Positions 57,534 to 64,000 of a stretch of DNA of 64,000 nt are shown piece after piece. The stretch's first letter is position 1; each line of letters starts with the position of its first letter. A program made the position numbers and the translations under genes. The DNA lies in the NCBI RefSeq assembly GCF_958979055.1, contig NC_084890.1, positions 1,178,001-1,242,000 of the forward strand. Direction: 5' to 3'. Source of the stretch: Alnus glutinosa (taxonomy: Eukaryota; Streptophyta; Magnoliopsida; Fagales; Betulaceae). The notes under the pieces were generated by a model, which did no database searches, was not told where the DNA came from, and worked only from the letters and a program-made list of their open reading frames with translations.

Positions 57534-58943
57534 CAAAAAAACATGTATTTCTCACATATTTAAAGGACACATGCCACTCTTATAAATGGATTGTATGAAA
57601 TTTTTTACAAATCAATTTGTAAGAAATTTTTGTCCGAGCATAAGTAGCAGAATTTGCCTATCTTTTCACATGAATTGCACGAGAGGAACGAAAGGAGCTC
57701 AGTTCTTATCTAATATCATCAATAAAGTGTCCGAATTAATATCAACAGTTTAATTGGCATGAAGAAAATTGTATGATCAATTGCTACTTAAACAATTTTG
57801 ATACTATTTCAGCAAAATTTTTAATTGGTTTTCAATAAACAATTAATATATTCCACTAATGCAAGGTGGCAGCACGAGCCACCCTCTTTGCTTGGCTTGG
57901 CCGAACGAGCCATTATGTCTGTTGCGGATGGTCGCATGAGCCACGATTATTGTCGGAGATGGCCGTTCCTTTCTATTTTTTTTTCTTTTAAAAAAAATAA
58001 AAGATTTTTTGATATATTTTTTTTCAACATGTGGTATGAGACGTGGCAAAATTGCTTACATTGCATTAACCAAGCTCGTTGTTAGTAAATATTCCTAATA
58101 GTAAGTAAATGAGCAACTTTAAAAGAAGTCTAGAAATATCTTGGAAGCGTCAATCTTAGGAAATTAGGGTTGTACAGATCCCGAGTATGTCGAAAAGAAA
58201 TTTCGGAGTCAGGTGATCAGTTCCCGTCTGATCTGGAGTAAATGGTTAAAATCACATCTATAAATAAGTGCAAACCACTATATATAAGATAATTTATTAT
58301 TATTATTATTATTATTATTATAAAGACTTGATCTGAATTCTCTCCAAAAGATTGATTTAGGCATCGGAGTTGGTCCGTCTGACACCCCCGATGAGCTCCT
58401 TAATTTGTTGATATTTATTTTTTTACAGGAGTGAACGAAAGATTTTACAAAAGCTTATACCTAAAATTGTCTCAACACTGACGAATGACATGTAAGCAAT
58501 TTTAGACAAAAAAAAAAAAAAAAAACCCTAAAAATTTAAAAGTTGGATTTAAAAACTGAGGGAAGTGAAATGAAATGGTGCAAAGACTAAAGAATTTTTT
58601 ACCAAATTTTCTGATAACAATAAAAGCAAAATAGAATTCAGTAAAAGGCCAGGTAACAGTCCAATTAATAAAAGGTAGAAGAAAAATTAATTTCTACTTG
58701 GCTTCCGTAAAATCTTGTAGGTTAAAATTCTAAGATAATATTGTACGTACGTACGTATATTAATATTACAATCAGATCAGATGTAATATTAATATACTTG
58801 GATTAGGATTAGGATTTCTAATTGTCTCTTTCTAATTAGGTTAACCTTGTTTCTCCATGACTGGCATTACTAATATTCCTAATCCTACCAGTGTAAGTAC
58901 GTACTTCGCAACCCTAATTAATTATAAAACTATCCAGGATTGT
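57534..58943. other. Spacer upstream of the Pumilio gene
   Basis: AT-rich, with a short GC-rich patch at 57,865-57,965 reminiscent of the cores of the long-TIR elements and an ATT microsatellite near 58,292-58,321. No gene is seen. Confidence 0.45.
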
Positions 58944-58951
58944 TATAAATA
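58944..58951 (+). promoter_or_regulatory. TATA box of the Pumilio-like gene
   Basis: TATAAATA, about 100 bp upstream of the ATG at 59,048, placing the transcript start near 58,975. Confidence 0.6.
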
Positions 58952-59047
58952 GCGCCCGTAGAAAGCCTACTCTGGTACGTAGCTTCTTTTTTCTTGGGAT
59001 TCTAATTCCTGTTCTTGCAGTACTTTCTTGTTCCGCAAGCAACTTTC

Positions 59048-62000
59048 ATGGAGTACTCAACAGGCCGTAGTAACGACGTTGAAGGTCTTTCTTTCAGCCT
59101 TGAAAATCTTCAAGTTAACACGGCCGGTACACTACTTCAGAGCTCCCGGCAGTCTACGAACGAAAATTCTTTGCGTTCTTCTTCCATTAATTCGCCCTTC
59201 ACTCAGACCCGACTCTCAGAGGCTCGTGGTCGTCCGTTCTATCCACAAATCATCAATGGAGGTACGTACGTACGACTGATGTATATGAATTCATTATTTC
59301 AATTTTCATATATGTACGTATAGCATGTATTAATTCTCACGGCTATTTTTAATTGATTAACAAATCATATAATTGTGCGTTTGAGATTGCGATTTCGAAA
59401 ATAATAAGTGTGATTTTAAACCAAATCGCATAACATAAATCGTTTGGGAATTGCGTTTTTAAAAATTGTGATTTGAAAACGCAGAAAATCTGTTTTTTCA
59501 AATCGCAGGTAAGACGATATTTTTTTAAAAAACGCAAAATTTTAAAGGCTAATTTACGATTTTAAATGTTAAACTGCGATTTTACCAAACGTTTAACTGC
59601 GTTTTTAAAAATCACTTTTTTCAAATCGTACATTTTAAAATCGTGATTTAAAATCGTATTTTTTGAAATCGTAAACCCAAACGGACCCTAATTCACATAC
59701 TTAAACCTTAAAAGTATAACATTGTACGGAGTACCAAAAGCAATAGGATTTTTAGTTGTACTTAGAAACTCTATTTTTTTTATTTTTTATTTTGATAATT
59801 TGACAAAAGAGTATCGAATTATATGTCGTTTTGAGATAAGGATACTGTACTAGCAAACGACTGTTAAATTCTGTCAAAATTTCTAAAATACCCTTATGTT
59901 TATTTTTTTTAAAAAAAAAAAAAATTAAAAATTCAAGCATGGGTGTTTTAATTTTGCAAATTCCGTTCAAGTCTTTCTTTGGGTTCTCCTTCAAATTCTT
60001 CTTTGAGTCAACTTAATACTCCTACATTAATGTATCCGCAAAGAATCGATGGAGGTATATATTGATATGCATTGATATATATATAGATGTATATATTTAT
60101 AGGTACATAAGTTCATATGTGTGTATATATATATATATATATCAGTAATTTTCTTCTTTGCTCTGTATAAAATATATGATTGTTTTTGTAGGAAATCAAA
60201 TATTTGGAGATTGGCGTTTCCTTGAGTATCAACGATGGCTCATTGAATCAGAATCTGGTTTAATTGGTGAACCATCCACATCTATTCGGGCCAACCAAAA
60301 TAGCCCTTTTAGATATAATGCAGCCAGTGCTCATGTGTCAAGAGGAGGGGGACTTAACGTAATGAGTACTGAAAATCTGAACTTGAACTGTGGTGTTGTG
60401 GGTCAAAATTCTTTTCCTGGTTGGTACCGAAATTCCAGGCTGTTGACTCCTGATGGCCTAAATCATGAGTACTTGGACAAGTTACAGGATATGTTGTCTT
60501 CAAGGAACCAAGAGGTTATAAAAAAGATATTTGAAGGAGTTCTTGAGTTTATATTCTTTGTGATGATTGACAGACATGGCCATCAATTCTTCAATAAGCT
60601 AATTGAGGCAGTCAACAACTATCAGTTGCAGCTGATTGTAGCAAAGATAACCTTGCAACCTCAATCGTTTATCAGTGTGCTGCTTACTCCATATGGGTAA
60701 TTTATTTTAAACTTAAAAACTTCTTTAGATCTTGGTTGTTGCAGTTGTAACTTGTTTTTCTTGCTTACTGTCATTAATTCATTCATTCATTTGGGCAGCT
60801 CAAAATCAGTTAATAAGCTCATCAAAAAGATTGGAAAAACGACCTTGATTACTGGGGTGATATCAACTCTATCTACTGGATTCTATAGGTTGATGACAGA
60901 TCAAACAGGATCTTCAGTTATATTAAGGTGTTTGAATATCGCTGAAAATGGGCAAAATGAGGTAATTCGAATTTAATATATGTTGAATTAGAACTCCCAT
61001 TTAGACATTAATTAAACTCATTTTTCACATGTTATGTCTTATGATGTCTTCTAATGTACTTATTCTGCAACATTAATGTGACTTGTCTTCTCTGATCAGC
61101 TACTATACCTAGCAGCCCTAAGGCACTGTCTCGACCTGGCCGAACATGAAAAGGGATGCATATCTATAAACAAGTTCATCACAAACAGCAGAGGACCAGG
61201 CAGAGATAAACTCCTACGCTTAATTGCAGAACATTCGGTGTACCTCTCTCAAGATCCCTCAGGGTATCTTTTTCTTCCCATCCTATATATAATTCTAATT
61301 GCTTTTTCACATTTTTGGGGTTAAGTTTGTCTAATTTATTGAGTGTTTGCAGGAACTATGTTCTGCAGCATGTCATAGGACTCCATGATCCTGTCTCTAC
61401 TGAGAAGATATGCTGTCTTTTGAGGGGCAACTATGTGCTTCTCTCTTCACAGCAAGGTGGTAGTCATGTGGTAGAGAAATGCTTAAACTCTCCTTGGATG
61501 GATTATGTGATTCTGGATTTTTTAAAGTGGGACAGACTCTGGCAACTTGCTCGAGATCGATATGGGAACTATGTGATCCAAACAGCATTGAAAGTCACAA
61601 AGGTACACTTTTTGAACCGCATACCCTTTGAGATTACCAGATTTTATGCATCCACAGCACTGAGGAAAATATATGCATAATTAACAGTCATCACAAACAT
61701 TGAATACATTCTTCCTTAAGCATAGAGGTCTTGATTGAAGATCGAGATTCCTTACAATTTGGGGGCCCAAATTGTTGCAATTTCCCACAATTTGGGTGTT
61801 CGAGTCTCGTAGTACCTCAAATTGTCCAAAGTAGGTGGGCCTTGTAACTCTCACTATGTAGGCTGCTCAAATTGCAGTGCAATTCGATCAGGCACTTCAA
61901 ATTGTAGGCTATGCATGTTAATTAATTCCTTGATTGAACTGAAAACTTGTGCATGAGCATTTGTTTCAAATGCAAATTTCAACAACCTTTAGCATGTTAC

Positions 62001-62229
62001 AAGTGAAGTATATATGCTTCCTTAGTGGAATTAATTTCAGCATTAGCTTAATTAATTAGCTTCCATATTAAACCTCTTTTTTTTTTCCCAAATTTCTATC
62101 TTCCAGCGTGCAAATATTCCACTTCATCGAAGGCTTCTAGAGAAATTCCAAGGGCATTTGGATGCTCTCCGTTCTGGATATGGAAGGAATGTCATCAATT
62201 TGATTGTCAGGGGGGTTCCACTGGACTGA
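59048..62229 (+). CDS. Pumilio/PUF-family RNA-binding protein (472 aa)
   Basis: Six exons with matching phases: 59,048-59,261, 60,192-60,696, 60,799-60,961, 61,100-61,263, 61,353-61,602, 62,107-62,229. Residues 1 to about 155 are low-complexity. The rest forms eight PUF-like helical repeats with core pentapeptides HQFFN, SKSVN, SSVIL, CISIN, NYVLQ, SHVVE, NYVIQ, RNVIN. Only repeats 5-7 have the canonical readouts (N..Q for U, S..E for G, N..Q for U). PUF proteins bind 3' UTRs and repress or destabilise mRNAs, mostly in the cytoplasm. The divergent first repeats place it with the atypical plant Pumilio members and not with the PUM1-6 type. Intron 1 holds a MITE-like insertion and a possible unused exon (59,972-60,054). 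Confidence 0.88.
59345..59690. mobile_element. MITE-like element in intron 1 of the Pumilio gene
   Basis: Inverted ends GTGCGTTTGAGATTGCGATT and AATCGTAAACCCAAACGGACC enclose many AAATCG / CGATTT subterminal words. A related, decayed copy lies downstream of the gene at 62,730-62,960. Confidence 0.65.
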
Positions 62230-62729
62230 TCAGCCCAACCAATTCGGATTGTGAAAATGGTGTTTGTGTTTGACATCCTGAATATATGTTACCTGTTTTC
62301 CATGAGTAGCTCCTTTGTTTCTTCTATGAAGTAAAGTACCAAGTGTAATGAATAAGGTGCAGTGTGAGTGTCGTGAATAGAAAATGTAAGGATTATATGA
62401 TTACTATGTAGGTTATGTTTGTTTACATGTTTTAGGAGGTATGTTTTGTTTGGAAATTTCATGTTTTAGGAGATACGTTTTGTTTGGAAATTTAAGTGTT
62501 TTGATTTTATATAAAAGTGAAAACAATTATTGTGTTTTGAGAAGTGCTTTGTGTTTTGGGTTGATTGTTAATGTATTTGACACGAGAACGACAAACAATT
62601 TTTTGGTGAAATTGGGCTTGTTTCAATTTCCAAAAGTTGGAAATATTTTCTAAAATACATAGGCCAAAACTAGTACACTTACAATCTTATGATATCAGGC
62701 GATGAGGCAAAGACTTAAAGCTAAATCAA

Positions 62730-62960
62730 TTATGAGTCCGTTTGTGTTTATGATTTGAAAATGTGCGATTTGAAAATATAATTTTTAAAAATGCAATTTA
62801 GTTTTTAAAATTGTGTTTTAAAATAAAAAAAACTCAATTGCATGCGATTTTAAAATGCAATTTTTTTTTCGTTTTCAAATTGTAATTTTTAAAAACGCAA
62901 TCCCAAATTATTCATTTTTTGTGATTTGGTTTAAAATCACACTTATTAAATCATGTCTAC
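62730..62960. mobile_element. Decayed copy of the intron-1 MITE family
   Basis: Starts AGTCCGTTTGTGTTTATGAT and contains GCGATTTGAAAA and AAAACGCAATCCCAAA words like 59,345-59,690. The right end is degenerate. Confidence 0.55.
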
Positions 62961-64000
62961 ACAATGCCAAATGCACCGTACATTGTATAGAACCCGTACA
63001 ATTTGGCCCCATCCAATTTTCCAATGACAAAAAAAATAAACTTTTTTAGTCCATGAAGTTTTAGCTGTTATTGGGGTTCTAAATTGATCTTTAAAGTTTA
63101 ATCCATTATCAATTCACTCATTCCGTCCTGTATTCATTAATTTTTTTTGACGAAATGCCACATCATATCTAATAGTATGGCGACACGTGTATACATTGCA
63201 CAATCAACTTCACCGAGTTAGTCACATGCCACGATGGATCACCACTTCATTAATAATGCCACATGATAAAATGTCACGTCAATTAAAAAACAACAATGAT
63301 GTAAAAAGTATTATAAGGAGAAATATGAATTTTCTAAGATTGAAGATCTTAACCATAATCTTTTTTCATTTTTACCTTCTTGTCATTATATAGAAAAATA
63401 ATATTATATGAAAGACTCATATTATCCTCTTATCCTCAAATGTGGTATGACTATTAAAATTATCATTTAATCAAAATTTAATAGCGATTTATCCAAAATT
63501 CAATGTTTATTTTAAAAGTCATGTCACATTTGTCGTATATAGAATAGAATAATTCATGAACCCGTATTTTGTTAATATTGCACATCAATTTCTGCCGAAA
63601 AGATGTTATTAATTAATTTATTGCAGGTACTCTAGCATCACTTAAAATGTTATTTATTTATTATTTTTATATATACAAAGGTGAGCATGTGATTTTAAAT
63701 CAAAACAGATCTCCAAACTTAACAATGAGGAGATCCACATATATTTGGAGTAGGTGAAATGGACGTGATACATTTTACAATTAAGATTTTTTTTTTGTTA
63801 TATCGAATGATGAGACATGTTACATATATATTTTTTATACATATTTTTTTTTAAATCAATCATTAAATCTGTAGGACTCACATGTAAATCTTTGTGAGTT
63901 CTAAAGATCTAATAATTAATTTTTTTTTTTTAAAAAAAAAAAAGAAAAAAAAGACGTATATATAATACCACATTATTTAAAATTTTAAATAATTTATTAA
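62961..64000. other. Right-hand spacer
   Basis: AT-rich DNA beyond the Pumilio 3' UTR. Around 63,030-63,300 there are transposon-like words (CCATGAAGTTTTAGC, GACACGTGTATAC), but I could not find paired ends. No gene is seen up to the window edge. Confidence 0.4.

Noticed and set aside
1..64000. CRISPR arrays, operons or phage modules
   Set aside because: All repeats are plant-type transposons, microsatellites or segmental duplicates; there are no regularly spaced short repeats with unique spacers.

Overview
The window is nuclear DNA of a flowering plant, almost certainly a woody eudicot. The evidence is spliced genes with GT..AG introns, an SCL13-type GRAS factor, a plant-type mitochondrial complex I subunit, AT-rich spacers, and a dense load of non-autonomous transposons (foldback, hAT-like and long-TIR elements, a TRIM, a solo LTR, LINE 3' ends). 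I cannot name the genus from sequence alone.

Layout. About 1-27,000 is a rearranged tandem array. A unit with an 'A block' (copies near 52-1180, 3459-5110 and 18,660-20,830), a P-type Ca2+-ATPase-like gene on the minus strand, and a 'B block' (14,890-16,720 and 25,420-27,000) has been duplicated. The ATPase-like gene is present as a C-terminal stump (1340-1772), a complete three-exon gene (7267-about 11,150) and a second complete gene (21,986-about 25,145). Both complete genes keep an uninterrupted frame (846 and 836 aa by my splice model), yet they have lost every catalytic motif of the family and the whole nucleotide-binding domain. They look like a family of pseudo-pumps. The array also carries fragments of a GDP-L-fucose synthase gene and repeated 5' fragments of the complex I gene whose intact copy lies at 30,641-31,033.

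About 27,000-45,000 is a transposon-rich spacer. It holds a solo LTR (27,238-27,960), a complete 322-bp TRIM (32,326-32,647), a 1.3-kb direct duplication (33,187-35,870), an AT-rich repeat array (37,640-39,980), an hAT-like element with a GC-rich core (40,557-41,156) and a LINE fragment (43,556-44,640). The right end holds three ordinary plus-strand genes: an SCL13-like GRAS transcription factor (CDS 48,609-50,246) with a 2.9-kb intron in its 5' leader; a four-exon gene for a 260-aa basic protein of unknown function (54,069-55,224); and a six-exon gene for a 472-aa Pumilio/PUF RNA-binding protein (59,048-62,229).

The genes do not form a functional cluster. What links them is structural history. 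Several insertions can be dated against the segmental duplication because one copy keeps the empty site: a LINE in intron 2 of one ATPase-like gene, and a foldback element in one B block. All gene models are read by eye from splice consensus and reading frame; none has been checked against transcripts or databases.
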